In this document: piece by piece, positions 48,801 through 63,655 of the stretch
Numbering within the stretch: the stretch's first letter is position 1
Layout: each line of letters begins with the position of its first letter
NCBI GenBank assembly: GCA_022316685.1
Contig: JAKJHU010000061.1
Coordinates: forward strand, 3,099,709-3,163,708
Reading direction: 5' to 3'
From: Progne subis subis
Taxonomy: Eukaryota; Chordata; Aves; Passeriformes; Hirundinidae
DNA length: 64,000 nucleotides
The notes under the pieces: generated by a model
Told to the model about the DNA's origin: nothing
Database searches by the model: none
Seen by the model: only the letters and a program-made list of their open reading frames with translations
Translations under genes and position numbers: made by a program

Positions 48801-50446
48801 GTATTTGGAGGCTTCTGTGCAGAGAGGTTTATTCTAAATACAGGGGTCAAGATCCTTAAGTGCTGTTCCTCTGGTGAACAACAGTGGAACAGACTTCATT
48901 TACATTTACTTAAGGTTTGGCCTCTTCTGTTCAGCAATTCCCACATAGTAACAAAACAAAGCTGAATTTGACTCATAGCAGAATCAAGATTTCTCTTGAT
49001 TTCCGGTTTACCAAAACAGTGGCTTGACAGCTGCCTCAGTTCACTACAGATATATGAACTATATTCACAGTTATTTCCTCAGTGTGAGTTTGATTTCAAC
49101 AATTCTGAAATTCAAAGTTTGTCAACCTCCTTTGTGATTGACTTAATCTTTCACAGAAGGATCTCATGGATTTATAGCTGAGATCTTGACTTTGTCTTAA
49201 AAATATTTTTTTATTTCTCAGAGTTTCCTTTACTAATGCCTCTACCAAGAAAAGAAAGCAAATAGTGGATTTTTTACAACTGCTTATAGCATAACACAGG
49301 GAAAACTTCAAAGCACCAAGAAATGATTATGCTTGGTCTTTTTTTTTAACGTCTTCAAGCTGCCAAAAGTCTTCAACTGTGGTGCTGGAGATTAAATGGC
49401 AAATTTCTGGCAAACATCACAGAGCTTTGTTTTCAATGAAGAATCTAATCTAGCCTCTGATTAATAGGAGAATCACTTTACTTGCACTATCATTTATGCT
49501 CCTAGTTCTTGCATTTGTTGTCATTTGCACATGGAAACATAACATTTGCAATACCCACAGTAGTCTAAAGAACAAACACATAGAATCTTCACCACTGGTA
49601 GCTGGAGAAGAGAAGAGGACAGGATATTTATGGCAAATATGCAAATACTCTGATAGAATCTAGAACATCATTTTAAATATCTGTTGTCAGTGGGGTCGGA
49701 CCATAAAATCCTCATCTGCTCTTCCATGGGACCCAGTCTGTCCCTCATGTCATTTTATCTGGGAGGAGAGAGAACTGACACTGAACTGATGGCCTGGCTG
49801 AGCATCAAAGTGTTTTGAAAAAGCCCTGCTGATTGTGTTGATTCAAAGAATTAATTATTTTACATTTGTTAAAATCAAAGCATGTCATGCCATTAATGAG
49901 AAGAGGAAAGAGGAAAGCAGAGGATAGTAGGACCAGTGGATATCAGCACTGATGTTAGCTACCCCACACCACAGGAACTGCTCCCTTAAGCTCTCCTAGC
50001 AGTGTGCACAGGCTGTGCATAGAATGTCTTTGTGAAGGAGGCTTTGATCTGCTGAATGAACCTGACCTTTTTGCTGTGGTTTAGGCAGACTGTGGAAGCA
50101 CAAGACGTGAGACATCAGAGACAGATGATAGGAAATGGACTCTCAGGGCAGAAAAAATTGGGAGAACACAGATATGCCTAAATGACCAAAATGAAAATCT
50201 GAGCTCCATGTGTGTCTTTCCATTAAGAAGAATTGCAGGTCAGGATCTTCTTTTACCTCTTAAAGGGCTGGAACAAGCTCCATTGCTTGCTTCACCCTTT
50301 CCCTGCCCTGATGTCCTGGAGAAGGAAGGCTGTTCTAGAGAGCAGAACTGGGGAGAGAAATTCATGCAGAACACAGTAGCAGGCTCAGAGAGGATCTTGA
50401 GTACACTGCTCTCTGGGCAGTTCAGTTTGGATTTGCATGGGCAGAG
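42875..50446. other. Intergenic desert, no gene recognised
   Basis: AT-rich sequence without supported exons or RNA genes. Between 45380 and 45800 there are several short nested inverted repeats and recurring GTTCAG/AACTG words, which may be the remains of an unclassified old repeat. The interval 47560-47710 is somewhat GC-richer but has no recognisable coding signature. Confidence 0.65.
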
Positions 50447-50716
50447 GATGGTAGGACAAGAGGGGACAGTTTTAAACTAAAATAGGAGAGGTTTAGATTA
50501 GATGTTAGGATGAAATTCTTTACTCAGAGGGTGATGAGACATTGACACAGATTGCCCAAAGAAGCTGCAGCTCCCCCATTCCTGGAAGTGTCCAAGGCCA
50601 GGTTGGACAGGGTTTGGAGGAACCTGGGATAGTAGAAGGGTCCCTGCCCATGGCAGGGTGTGGGATGAGATGAATTTTAAGGTCCTTTGCAACCCAAACC
50701 ATTCCATGAATCTGTG
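50447..50716 (+). mobile_element. CR1 LINE 3'-end fragment
   Basis: This is a clear 5'-truncated CR1 tail of about 270 bp, recognised from blocks in order. They are GACAAGAGGGGACAGTTTTA, AGGTTTAGATTAGATGTTAG, ATTGCCCAAAGAAGCTG, CCTGGAAGTGTCCAAGGCCA, GGTTGGACAGGG, CCCTGCCCATGGCAGGG and AAGGTCCTTTGCAACCCAAA. It ends with two decayed terminal octamers, ATTCCATG and AATCTGTG. It lacks coding sequence and is an old, inactive copy. CR1 tails of this form are the dominant interspersed repeat of birds and are the main clue to the organism. Confidence 0.92.
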
Positions 50717-53700
50717 AATTATTCTAGAAGGAGCAGGCCAGGTATGGATCAAAGTGATAAGGGACTACAGTCACAAATTCACAGTCGTGTTAAAGTCTTC
50801 TTCTTTGCAGTTTCAGGCTCTACACAATAAATAGCCCCAAACAGATTTCCTACAGCTGTGGTTACAGAAAGGCAGCAGTCTGGGTACATCCCTTTGGTTC
50901 TGTCAGTCTCAATAAGCCTGGAAAAGTCCTCAGACTGCCTTTTCTGTGTGTACCACACCACAGGCCACAAACCCCTTCCCAACAGCCTGAGCCGCTGAAG
51001 ATCAATAGTGAAAGAGCAAAAGCCACAAACTCTGATGTGCCTCAGGAAGGGAGTGAGGAGATGAAGGGCATTGCCAATGTGAATGAGATCTACATGAAAG
51101 AGCCTCGTCATTGCACTGCTTTCATGGATTAAAGGAACAATTGAGCAGAAGAATGAGAAGGCGGTGCCAAGAGGAAGAGAAAACATGGAGGAGGGAAGGA
51201 GGGTTTCTCTGGTTAAATCATTCCAGTCACGTTCTTGGCGCACAAGCAGAAAAGCACAGCTGCTTTACATCTGCTGAGAGCACTGGAACTGAACAGGCAC
51301 CAACATAAGTATTCTCAGCCTGTTCAGATGAGGTTTTTGTTTGCTCTGGTATGGATACAATACTTTCTGTAATTAGTAAGATGGAAAACTATTTTCTAAT
51401 GCCGCTTCAAGAACTGATTTGGCTTATAAATGTTTTCTCTCAAAGGTCAGGCCTGTAGGGACATACAAAAGGCTAATTTTGTCACTAGAGTGTCAGACCT
51501 GGTGCCCACCCTGAGAGACACAATAACCACTGAACTGCATAATTTAAATGTTGTATGCTTATATCAATGAAAAACTCTGACCATTTTCTTTCATGTAGCA
51601 TCTTGATTCTATTTCATGTAGTAAATCTCCCCAAGTATTTGAGGGCTTTGTGCCTAAAGTGAGGCCCAGGTCCCTGGATGTCACTGGAATACAAAGATAA
51701 CAATAATATTACAATTTTTCTTTACCTAATTTAGAGTCTTTGGGGCATATTTTGAGTATGGTTCTGAAGTCTGCTAAAACCCTCACCTGACATGAAGAAA
51801 GTTCATATAAATGCAACATGAAGAAATCTTAAATCCTAGCTCAACATCTCTGTTTGATCCTCTCCACTACCCAGTAACAGCCAGGAGGTAACAGGAACTA
51901 ATAAACATATAAATTGATGTGATTGAATTAAATTAACCCATTCACTGACACTACTGCTAGAGGGATCATGTATTTCAAACTCCAGCTCGTTCTTTGTGTG
52001 CAAATGAAGCTTCAGCTAGTATTGATAAGTATTTTGCCTGCGTGAGTTATAAGAATGGAGACTTTAAAGATGAGGAGAATATCAAATCAAAGAGAGACTG
52101 TGTTGTACAAATTAAAGCCTGACACATAACCGAGGAGTTTGAATCTGGGATTCGAAACTCACTGCTATCAGCAAGAACAGCTTTGGGTCTTCTATCCTTG
52201 GCTGCTTCTATTATTCAGTGAGGTTTTTTTAGCTTCATATTAGCTGATAATACACCTATTTGGGTGACTAGAGCTGCAGCTGTGCTATTTATGGCAGAGA
52301 ACAGCAGTGCATTCTTCAGCCTAGCTCCCCACTGGGACAGTGTTTGGATGTCCCACTGCTGTCTGCATCTCACACAAGTGCCGGCGAGGCCCGAGTCTTT
52401 CAGACAAGCATACGAAAGAAATTGGCATTTCCCAATGGCCTTCTAAATATTTAAAGGTGAAAGACCATCTTGTTAAAGTTACCTGGAATAGCAGGCTGGT
52501 GTTTACTTCCATGTTTTGGGGCTGTGTGTGTGTGTGTCTAGGTGCAGTAAATGCGCAGGTAGAACTGGAGAACAGGGAGTGCTGATCTGTGGAGCAGCTT
52601 TCTGTGTTTATTGTAGCTTTAACTGCATCTCAGCCATATGCCTTGTGCAGCATGTTGAGCAAACACCTTTTTTTATAATTCTTATATCTCAGGGGAAACA
52701 CTGACAGGGCCATGGCATGCTGCTCATTCAACCATTCAACTAAGTGTTGGTGAAGAGGCTGCTGAGGATCAGGCTTTTGGAAAAGATTCAATGCCACTGT
52801 CTAGACAGAGGCAAGAAACAAGGGCTCCTTTTCCCCTTATCCCCTTGAAGCCTCATCAGAGCTATGCAAGCCTGCTAATTAAACTGGAGTTTTGCACTTC
52901 ACCCTTAGGAGCTGCTATCTTAAATAAAAAGTAGGTCATTTGATTGACATGTATTCTTCAGCATCCTAATCTCCAGTGAGGAAATGATGAAAAATGAGCT
53001 GTGCTGAATGCAGACAAAACTGAGGCTACACAGAAACTGAATGTTGGATTACATAAAAGGCTAAATAAGCCACCAACCCCACATTAGGAGAAACAGGAAT
53101 AAGGAGTAATAGTGCAGAAAGCCACACTTTTGCCGTGGTTAACAGAGACTGCTGTTATTTGCTGGATAATTCCCACTCAGTCTGATGGAACACCAAATTT
53201 CAAGTGGTGACTGTGTTTCAGTGGTGGCCTGTGGCAAGAAATGAAGAAAACAAGGCAAATACTGGGACTTAAAAAGGTCTTGGTTGGGAAATGGAGCTCA
53301 GAATTGGAATTGTTGTCTTACTAAGGGCTGGATCCAGACACAGGCTGTCCAGTCATCCTGAGAAACTGAAGCAGGGTGGTCAATGGATTTGGATAATATC
53401 CAAGAACTGATTGTACTTGCACATGTAGACAGGCCTGGTAGAACTGTGCACTAATGCACCACTGGTTTAGAGGGTGTTGGTGGAGGTGTGTTTGTATCCT
53501 GACTGCTCAGACACTCCCAAAGTTATCCCGGAGAAGGACTAGGAGAGGGTGACTCTTAAGCAGTGTCTTCTGTCAGAGATCTCCAAATCTGTACGAGATA
53601 CCCAGATGGAATTCTCCATCACTTCCACTGAGACACTCTGTGCCTTTGAGCAGAGAGTGTGGAAAAAGGAGCAAAATGGTTTGGCCAATTTGCACACAAA

Positions 53701-54911
53701 ATTCTGCTTGTGAACTCACAGTGCTTGCACCCCAATGTGTGTTGTGCATGTATCTGTGCAGTCCAGAAGGTCCTGAGCTGAAGAGCAGCATTGTTTCTTC
53801 TACTTTTGGGAGCCATGTTCCAGTAGTTTGATCAGGTCTGTCACTGTATGGACTGTGCGGTGCCCGGCATGTTCAGAAGTTCCTGTTGCTTTGGGATGTC
53901 TCCATTTGTGAATGCTCATTTTCCCACAGCACATCCAGGCCTTATTTTCAGAAAATTGAAGCTGAGCATTTGTGAAAAGAAGGGACCCTCAAGTCACCCC
54001 AGACTGTATACTCAGATATAAACTGTGACTCACTTAAAAATGTAATTCAGTATTTTTATAGGAGGCTTTTTAAAAGAAAATCTAACAATATTTGTATTAT
54101 TAAATTTATACCAAATGTGTATTTGGAAGAATTTCTCACTGATTAGTATAGAGACATCTTGGGTGTCACTGTAAATTCATGAGCGTCTGTTTTTCATTGT
54201 AGTGAGAAAGCATCCAAAGGATGCTCACCAATAAAAATCAAGCATCTAGTGGTGAGGTGGAATACATAGTTCTCTCAACATTTCCTCTTGAATGACTCCA
54301 TGCCTGGAGGTTTAATATCTAGCAGGTCTTATCCTTCTCTTAATACCAAAACACATTACTTGCAAAGTAGATTTTGTTCTGGAAATGTGTTTCTAAGGTT
54401 GCTTTCTAAGGTGTTATAATAAGGTGCTGCAATAGCTTGTGGCCTTGTTTGGGGTTGTTTTTAAAATTACTACAGAGGGTTAAAATAAGGAAATGGGACA
54501 GTACAGAAAAACCTCTTTCCTCTGCATATTCTGCTGCTACTTCACCTTTGCTTGGATAATTTTTTCTTCATCTGTGTATTTAGTGTAAATTCATATTATG
54601 AGGAAGAGTTCAAAAATTATTTGTATTAGTAAATGAGCTGTGTGTCTTTGGGAAGATAGAAGTCCCAGCTTTCAGCCTATACTAATGCTGGGTTTAAAAC
54701 AAACATACCCTGGCTCCAAAGAAACCTAAAGCCTGTGGGTGTCCATGAGCGCTGGTTCTCTATGACCTTCCTTTACTCTTCTGTAGACCTTGTCTAATAT
54801 TTCTCTTCTCTCCCAGAAAAATGCTTCCCTGGAAGGTTTAGTCAGGTGATGTTTGAGATCTTTGAGGAAGGGTTGTCACTGAAAGGAGTGGAGCTCTGGT
54901 GACATGGCTGC

Positions 54912-54942
<31 letters not shown>

Positions 54943-57900
54943 GACAAAAAGCTAAAAATAGAGACTGAAATTCCTCTTCATTCTCAAGCCATATAAGGAT
55001 CTGTGCATAGCTATGTCAGGCAGGACCCTCATGCAAAAAGAGATGAAGTCTTGGCTGATTTACCATGGGAAGCATCATGTTCATATGTTTCCTTTGTAGA
55101 GCTAAATCATAATTCTGAAGTTGTCAGAAGGCTGCTCTTTAAATTAGAGTAATTTATTGCTGTATGTGCCCAAGAACAGCTACAAATGTAAACACAGGCG
55201 CTCCCTTGGCTATATCCACTGCACTTTTCCAAATCATTTCCAAGTGGAAAAGAAGCCTAACAAAGAATGAAGCAAAATTTCTCTGCTAGTCACAATCAGA
55301 AGATTAATATTTCTTTTCTAGTGCCTATAAACAGTAGACCAGAGTCTGGTCTTTGTCTAGAATTTCCAGTGCCACTGCTGGCAGTGCCAGGCTTGCATGA
55401 CATGCAGGGAAAGCACATTGGCTTTGAGCAGAAATCTCCTTGCTATTGAACATCTCATCTACCTGTATGTGCACACGTGCTCCTGCAGTACAGGGATATT
55501 TAGAGGCTGTTTTGCACTCCAAAATCAGTACTTGTGGAAAATGTTATATGCAGTACCTCAGTACTCACAGGACCCTTGTGGCAGCACATTCCTAAAGCAT
55601 TACCTGTGTGATACATTGATGAGGTGGTTTAGATTTTCATGTGACAGGATGGTGAATGAACTTGACCTGGCAAATCTTGTAGGACTGTGAGGTAGCAAGC
55701 CCTGCAAATGAGAAATAGCACTGTAAGGTTCCCTAGAGTGATTCTAGGATTCCCATCTGGTGATACAGGGTTCCCTGGCTTTTGCCAGTGCTGGCAAGGA
55801 AAGGTGCCCCAAGATGCCGAGGAGAAGGTCAATTAAATAAAAGTTCCTCCTGCTGCTGGCAAAAAAGCATCCTAGAATTTGATTCGTGAATGTGCAGGTT
55901 TTGTTTATACCCATTTTGTGGCTGATTTGTATTTGGAATGAGGTCCAAACCACAGTCACATAATCTCTTTTTGCAGCCCAATTTGTTCTCAAATGCAAAA
56001 CAAATAAACAAGACCTCCAAACAAAACACAACTGCATTTCTAGTTTATGTATCCTATTTCCCTGCATTTCAAATGAGTCCTCATCCCAGCCCAGGCCAGG
56101 GTCCATGTGATCCATGGCTTTTCATGCACTGCTCGCATTCCTGTGTGTCTTCTGTGTCATCTCTTTTCATCGCTGCTTTAGATTAGCCCCAATGCAGAGC
56201 CATTTATGGTTGTCACGTTATAAATCAGCCTTAATTGTTCATCCTGCCTTTCATCATCTCGTCACATGTCCCACACCACCGATTCTTTTGAGGCACCCGG
56301 CTCGCCTTTACTGCTACTTGGCCTTACATATCCATATGATTCCATTTGGTTTTCAAAGATCTCTCTCATTTTAACACAAAACCCCCAGAACTATTTTGGA
56401 TGGGTTGTTGGCTATGGTTCATCTTATGTACTTTATATATTAGAATTTAATATCCAAGAGTGAAAGGCACCAGGTTGGTCTGGAACCCTGTATTGGTGGA
56501 TCATTGACATTATTTCTGTGTACGTCCCTTCTCTGGCTTGTGCAGTGATTAATGCCTTGTCCCTTGGGGGAATTTTGCTGTCTTTCTCCCTCTCTTTTCT
56601 ATTAAGAAAATTTTCCTAATTTGGCACCTTAATTTGAAACTGCTTTGTGCTGTGTATTGTGTTCCAAGGCTGGGAATGATTCTCAAGGCTGTGTTTTCAT
56701 GGCACACTTTTGCATCTCCATTGGAATCAATGGGAAAGTGTTATAGAGACTGATGAAATTCTTTACATAGAATTCTTTATTCTGAGGTATTTTAGAATAT
56801 GGTTGCATCTCTTTCCCTCTGAACTCTTCTCTCTTCTGTGCATATATCCTTTGCAGTTCTTTAGTCCTTCAATCTGTCTACGTTTTTATTACCATTCAGA
56901 AACATTTGCAGCAAGATAGGAAGGAATGGTAAAGATCACAACTGAGTCAAGGTGGGATCTGTATGCCAGTGGAATCTGAGCACCAGATTTTCCAGCATAC
57001 CCAGCTGAAAATACAGAACAGGGAGAGGAATGTTAAAATAAACTTGTTCAGCTAAATCTGGCAATTTGGACTTCTACCTGTGGCCTCTAAACCTCCCTTC
57101 CACTGTAATCTCCATTTGCCATACAAAGAAATACTTTAAATTAAAGCAAAGGGGAACGTAAATTTTCCAAGGCAATCTTGTCTGTCTCTCCTTTGAGGAT
57201 GCTGAACTGATGACAAGAATGTTATTATTTGTATAAGTGTATTTAAAGTTGATTTAATTAATGAAACTCATGGAGTCTAACCCCTAATCTTATTAATAAT
57301 TCAGATGCACAGAAACAAGAAGCTGTTTTACATTTGAAGGATACAGAAATGAAAGGATTGCTTTCAAATTTATTTTTAAATTGGTAAAATATTTGTGTGC
57401 CCATAATATCCGTTTAATTTTGGAGTTTGGTGCATGTGGAATGCTGGGACAAGATGAAAAGTAAATGTAGTAAAGATGGGGTTTCTGGAAGGTGTTTTTG
57501 CCTTCTTTGAGTCTCCTTGGGGCTGCCTGTGAATTGGCGGTAGATATTTCACCTTCTGTAACAGTGCTTTCATATTTACAGACCCTAGTTTTCTCAGGAT
57601 GCTGGGAAACTTGGCCTTTGTGAAATATTTGCAAATAACTAGAGATGTGAAGGAGACTATAGGGCTTTAAATATTTCATTAATTTTGTCAAGGAAATCTG
57701 GAAAACATCTGTCTCCACTGTTTGTTCTTCTGTTGCTTTGCTTTTAATGATCATAAACTACCATTTCACAACTTTATTTGATAGACCAATCCATAGACAA
57801 GTGCCGTGACATGCACAGACCCCTGGACTGGCCCTTCTTGTTCTTCCAGATGTCTTCTGTGCAAACATTTCCAAACTAAATACTGATTAAAAACAGTTTG

Positions 57901-60900
57901 AGGAACAAACACGAGCAGTTCCAGTGAACAGGCACATTAAATACCATTGTGGAGGTCAAATCAAGACTTGTTTAATTTTTGTGTGTCTCTTCTGTTCTGT
58001 GGAACAAGGTCCACAGTGAGATTTGTTCTCACGTCAGCTGCTCTCCTCTGGTGTGGTCTCTGCTGGCTGTGCTTTAATGGCAGCAGGTCATACCTGGGAC
58101 TCTGCACTTCTACAGCAAAACAAGGAAACAATTGGGTGTTTTTTCCATGAGTGGGAGAAAATGGATAAGCCAAAATTACAGCTAGGCAGATGGGAAAATG
58201 TGGATCAGAAGCGAGGCTCATTGGCACTGCAGAAGTCTTCCAGCGTGTTGGAAATTTCTGTGTCAGATGACTGGAAGAACAAGTTATAGATAAGGGACGT
58301 GTGCAGACGTCTGTACCAAGGGACACACGTGATTTCAGGGCAAATAATGAGGCAAATTGTTCTCAGAATAAAGCCAAGGCTGATCTTTGCCTTGTCCTGG
58401 TTAGAGACAGGAATTTGTTCAGCAGCTCCTTCCATAATGTCTTTATGCACAAGCTATTTCCTTTGGTTCTCTGCAAGGAGCAGAGTTTGTCTAAATCCGT
58501 AAAATTTGCAAAAGGCTTTTTTCCAGTCCCTGCCCACTTGCATGTATCATTGCAAGTGCAGGAAAAAATAAATGCACCTGCTTTCAGGAGCTGATGCAGA
58601 GATATGAGATTGTTGGTGACATCTGTTGTCCTTTGAACAAAAGAATGACAAGCCTGGTTGCAGAGAGCTGCAGACTAACATTTGCAATAGCTCAAGCTGG
58701 GAAGGGGTTTGGGGCAGTGTTGACTAATGTAGTAGGTGCTATATTTTAGATAATAATGACCAGATCCTTTCTTAATTTTCCCTTTCTCAGAAATCACTGA
58801 GATTGCATAATTTTTCCATAGAATGCCAAATGCTGTCCCAAAGGTGTCTTACCATGGGCACAGAGGCCACTCAGGTGCTTTTCCTACAATAATAAACCCA
58901 GTCTTCTGGACACCTTCATGGCCAGAATGTAGAAGAAAATTGTTGCAAAAATGATCAAAACTCAAGTCAAAGGGAAAAGCTGAAAGGTGAAATGTGGAAA
59001 TTAGACAAAAAGGGAAAAAGGTGTTTAGAAAAGAATCCCTTCTGTTTAAAAAAAAAATTAAAAAGGTGGATTTCTCAAGATACTTTCTATAGATTCCTGA
59101 TTTCTCTGGAGCTAAGACGCTTGTACATCTATCTTCTAAATAACACCTAGAACACGCATGATCAGAACATGATTTCACTGCATTTTTCTCTATTATAAAT
59201 CTTTATTTTGGGAAACAGTTACTTTCACCTAAGAGTTTCTGGAACTGGGCTGTAATTTTGGAATAAGATAGCTATGGATCATTGTCAGTCCCAGGAATCA
59301 TTCTGCATGTTCAGTGTTAAAATCATTTCCATTTGGCTTCTTCCCACAATGCAAATACCCACCTGTGCATTACTGGGAAGAACTTTTTCTGAATCATCTC
59401 TTCTTATGGGTCTAATATTGATTTAATTGTGGGTTTTGGCACTACTTAAAAGCCTGAAGTGTTTCTAATAGATAAAATATGTTGTGTCCTTTATTTGTGT
59501 CAGCACTCCCTGGGGAATCTCACTATTCAGAATGTTTTCTTAGAGGCATATACATACACAAACCCTTGCAGACGTCAATTCAAGCACTGCTCCCAGGGAA
59601 TAATGACTAACAGACTTCAGACAATGAAGAATCCAATTTAAAATCCAAAACTGTATTATAAAACCCTTTCTTGTTCTTTGTAGATTTCTGTAACAAATGA
59701 ACTCTCTTTGCTATTTCTAAATATCTAATTATATTCATATTTATGTGGGTTAGTCCCCAAGACCACAAGCAAAGCAGATTGGAAAGAAAGTTGCAGAGCT
59801 CACATCTCCAATTCTTGTCTGAATTTTGAAATGATGATGCTTTTACAGCATGCAGACAGATACTTTATAAATGGTATCTCAGCCAATTCAAATTACTTGT
59901 TTGAGAGCTACTTGAAGTCACTAGAGATTTGCTCCTTTTAGGCTGATCTGGACTGGGGCATTTGCCAGAATTATTTCAGAGCATTATTGAGACCATTGGT
60001 TCCTGGTGTGCTATGGCTGTTCTATTTTTCAATTTGCTCCATGTAAGTTTATAGGAAAGGAAAAGAGCAGAGTATTTCTATTGTTCCATTTTCCTGGTCG
60101 TTGTCAGCCCTTAAATCCACTTCTTACCAAAAGCAATACATAATTTTGATTAGATTTTTGGGGTGAATATGTTTCTATTTCTGTCATGTGTCACATCACC
60201 ATGTATCAAATATGGGTAATATCTACTTTAGGTCACTTAAAAATTATTACCTCAGCTTGATCGTGGATATTTCTTTATATTAAATACTTAAACTGCTTAA
60301 ACATATTAAATCTGACTCTTGCTAATTTGTTAGCTCAGGAATTCTCACAACTGGACCTTGCTGTTGGGTACTGCCCCACAGAACAGGTTTTTGCAGAAAA
60401 GGATGAGCTCAGTAACTTCATGTCTGGGATGCTCCAAACTCTGTGTGAATCTTGGTGAATGTGGAGGAAAATTACTGCCTTTCATCCAGCATCAACCTTC
60501 TACTTTTACTTAGATATATTGCATTTTTGCTTTTATTTATTTATAAAATACATTTTTAAAGGCATGGAGATTTTTCATAATCTCATAATTTTTTTTTTTT
60601 CCTTGAAAGATTTTACTGTTTTGCAGCCTGCAAATAAACTAAATAAAACAATCAGAAAGTAACAATTCTGCCATAAACCCCTAGTTGAACTATAGTTTTA
60701 TGTTAAAGGCATGCAAACAATACAGATGTTAACATTAAAATACACTTCAGGATGATTACCAGCATGGCCATATAATGGTGAGGTTCTGACACGTTTAACT
60801 TATTAAACTCCAGCTTTCTGTTGATAATACAGACTGCATTCTCTGACTTGACTGCAGTACCTACCACTCATTTTTGGTTTATAGCAGCGTTGGAGATGTC

Positions 60901-63499
60901 TTGCTCCTGTCCCAGTGCCTCTTCACCTCATCACACTCTCATCAGCTGCCCTGGCTAACGTGTGTCATGGATTTAGGGAAGGAATCCAGCTCAGGCATAT
61001 GGAAGTTTTCAGGCCCTGGTGTGGCAGCGTGCAGCTCAGCTGAGATCTGAGGGGTTCACATGCAGCTCCGAGAGCCTGGCTCTGCTGGAGCAGGATCTCT
61101 GCAGTGTGGGACCTGACCTGGCCCTCCCACCCCCTGTGGAATGGAAAACCAGCTGAGGGGTTTATTTACTGCAGCTGCCCATGAAAGCTGGTTTAAAATC
61201 AACATCCAGAGAACAAGCTGTGGGGTTCCAAAGCAGGACAGAGTTTAGCAGAGAGGAGAATATTGCTCTTGGACTGGGAAAACAACCATTCTGTTTAGCA
61301 AAAGACTCTGAGGTCTTGAAGTGTATTTATTTTCTGATAGGAAACGACAGCAAGGCCTTTTAAAATTCCCTGAGACAGGTCGATGGATGCAGGCCCCAGA
61401 GCAGAGAGCAGGCTGTGTGTTTTACCAGGGACAGGACAATGGGAGATTTAATCCCACGGAGTGTTATTTCAGCTTTGGGATTGCAGCTTCTTCTGTTATC
61501 TCCATATCTGACACAAAGCAACATTTTTGTTCAAGCTGTCATATTCATTCAAAATCTTCTAGTTCTTGTAAAAGGTTTCATGGGAAACCAGCTCTGCCTT
61601 GTATTCAGTGACCCAGAGAGGTTGCTGTATATACACACTTTGTCAAACAAATATGGCAATGCCGATGGCTTGGGACATGGAGGAGACAAACAGGAATGGT
61701 GAGAAACAGAAATCCCCAAGTTCCCCTGCCCTGGATGAGGATTTGTGAAAGCAGCATCTTTGGTGTATAGAATGTTTCTCCATCACTTCTCTAAGGAATC
61801 TTGGACCTCTGAGTGAATTTATGGCCTTATTTGTTTTCCCTATAATATTTCTGTGCAACTGTTTTTTCCTCTATAGAGGTGTGTTACTGCTTTCTGCTGG
61901 AGCTGAGTTTCCTGTTAGAGCAATCTTGCTTAGCTGTGTTCTCCTACCTTCCCTTTCGTTACATTTTTTTTTTTTTTCCCTTTTAGATTCCTCCTGTCCC
62001 TTTTGACTCATCTGGTTCATTTTCAAAGCATCCTGTTTATTTTTCCAGCTATTTGTTTTTAATATGTGTTATCTGACCTTTTCTGTCTGCTCTTTTGGGG
62101 ATATATACAAAGCCCTTCCTTTATTTGCATTTGCTTTTCCTTCTGCCCTCCACAGTACCTAATCTTCATCAGTGAAACCCAAGAATGGGAAATGGGAATA
62201 GACTCCACAAGCCCACAGAAGCTGATGGAACAAGCAAAATTAATTTTCATTGTGCAGGTGTGAAATGCTTCAAATCACCAAGGGCTTGTGTTCTATCCCA
62301 AGAGCTCCATGACAGTTCTGGGCAAAGACTGCAGCTTTGGGAAAGTTGTTTGAAAGCAGCATGCTCCCCTTTGGTTTCCTTGGGAATGACAGGCATCACT
62401 GAGGGTGGAAGCAAAGCAGGGTAAGGTAATGCCTCATCTGGGAGAAAGGCCTGCAGGTCCTTATTGTGAATGGAAATAAGAACATGGTGCTACTTCAGCA
62501 ATGTACTTGAAGAGGAAGCCAGGGAACTTCTCCTCCTGGGAGTGTTTTTCCATGGTTGTGGAGATTGCCTCTTTGGCCAGCTTCCTTTTGACATGCTCCC
62601 TTTTAAGAGAAAGCTGCTGAGAATCTGACAATGCCTCTGGCTAATTGTGGTTTGGCAGTGATGTTCGTCTGAGGTGGCTGCTTCCAGAAAAAATCACTAT
62701 CCAGACTTGGCAAAAGCTGGCAGACATCTTTGTCAGGGTGAAGCACAGAGCACAAAAGCAGATTTATCAGGAAGATCAATACCATGAGCTCTTGGGCTGC
62801 CACTGTTTACTCCTTGTGGCTGCAAGAGCCACACTGTCTCCAGAATTACTGTCATGGAGCTGTACTGGCACTTGACATTATCCTAAGGGAGAAATTTTTA
62901 CAGCCTACAATTCACAATAGATCTTGCTGCTTGCAGGATCCACTGGCTTAATTTGGTGAAGATGCAAGGCACCTTTTGCTCCCAAAAGGAACAAAGAACT
63001 GAGCTGTCAGCAGGTTTACCCTGGACTGGTCCACCTAGAAAATGAGTTGTTGATGAGAAGAGCTTGTATTTTGGCAGACAGACATGGTCACCAGGCCAGA
63101 CCAATCTTCTGGGGATGTGTTCTTTGTAACGCTGATTTGCATCTTGCATTTCTGATTTCTCCAATACAGCTACTGCTGTGTGTGTATGTTTGTGTGCCCA
63201 CTTGTGATGTGGGGAAATATCTCCTTAGCCACTGAAGTGGATCTGCTGCCCTGGGACTGCTGATCTTATACCAAGCCAAAAGAAACCTAAGGGGAAAATG
63301 TTGTTTTCCTAAAAGCTTCCTGTAGCTCCAGTCTGTTCCCAATAGACTTCCATTTTCTGCCTTTTGTTCATTCATTTTCTGGTCTCTTTGATGATGCACT
63401 ATTCAGTGATGGAACACAATCCTTTCCCTCAAACTTTGGGCAAATCTTGAGCAGGGCTTGATGCTGAAATCTAAATTATGGGCACATGAAAATAGATTG
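50717..63499. other. Intergenic desert, no gene recognised
   Basis: AT-rich sequence with no supported gene. It includes a GT-rich run (52525-52538) and a poly-A tract (54919-54942). A moderately GC-balanced interval at 56090-56330 contains TTATAAATCAGCCTTAATTG-type motifs and could be a conserved noncoding element. The interval 60890-61150 is slightly GC-rich but has no coding signature. Confidence 0.65.
54919..54942. repeat. Poly-A tract (24)
   Basis: Uninterrupted run of 24 A's after CAAAATTT. The sequence upstream does not resemble a known gene or SINE, so I cannot assign it as a retroposon tail. Confidence 0.95.
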
Positions 63500-63655
63500 A
63501 AACTACATCAGGAAAGTTCAGGATGGGCATTAGGAAAAGGCTCTCCACTGAGCAGGTGGTTCTCTCCAGTTTAGTTGTAGGTGGTTCTGTGAGGAGCAGG
63601 GAGTTGAACACTCTAATCTTTATGGGTCCCTTCCTAGTTTGAGACTCTGTGTTCC
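63500..63655 (+). mobile_element. CR1 LINE 3'-end fragment, internally deleted
   Basis: Blocks characteristic of a second CR1 tail type occur in order: CAGGATGGGCATTAGGAAAA, GGCTCTCCACTGAGCAGGTG, GGAGTTGAACACTCTAATC, TTTATGGGTCCCTTCC and a degraded GACTCTGTGTTCCATATT end. The middle is shorter than in typical copies of this tail, so part has been lost. It is non-coding. Confidence 0.75.

Noticed and set aside
52140..52165. tRNA B-box-like GGATTCGAAACTC
   Set aside because: No A box at the right distance and no cloverleaf can be drawn.
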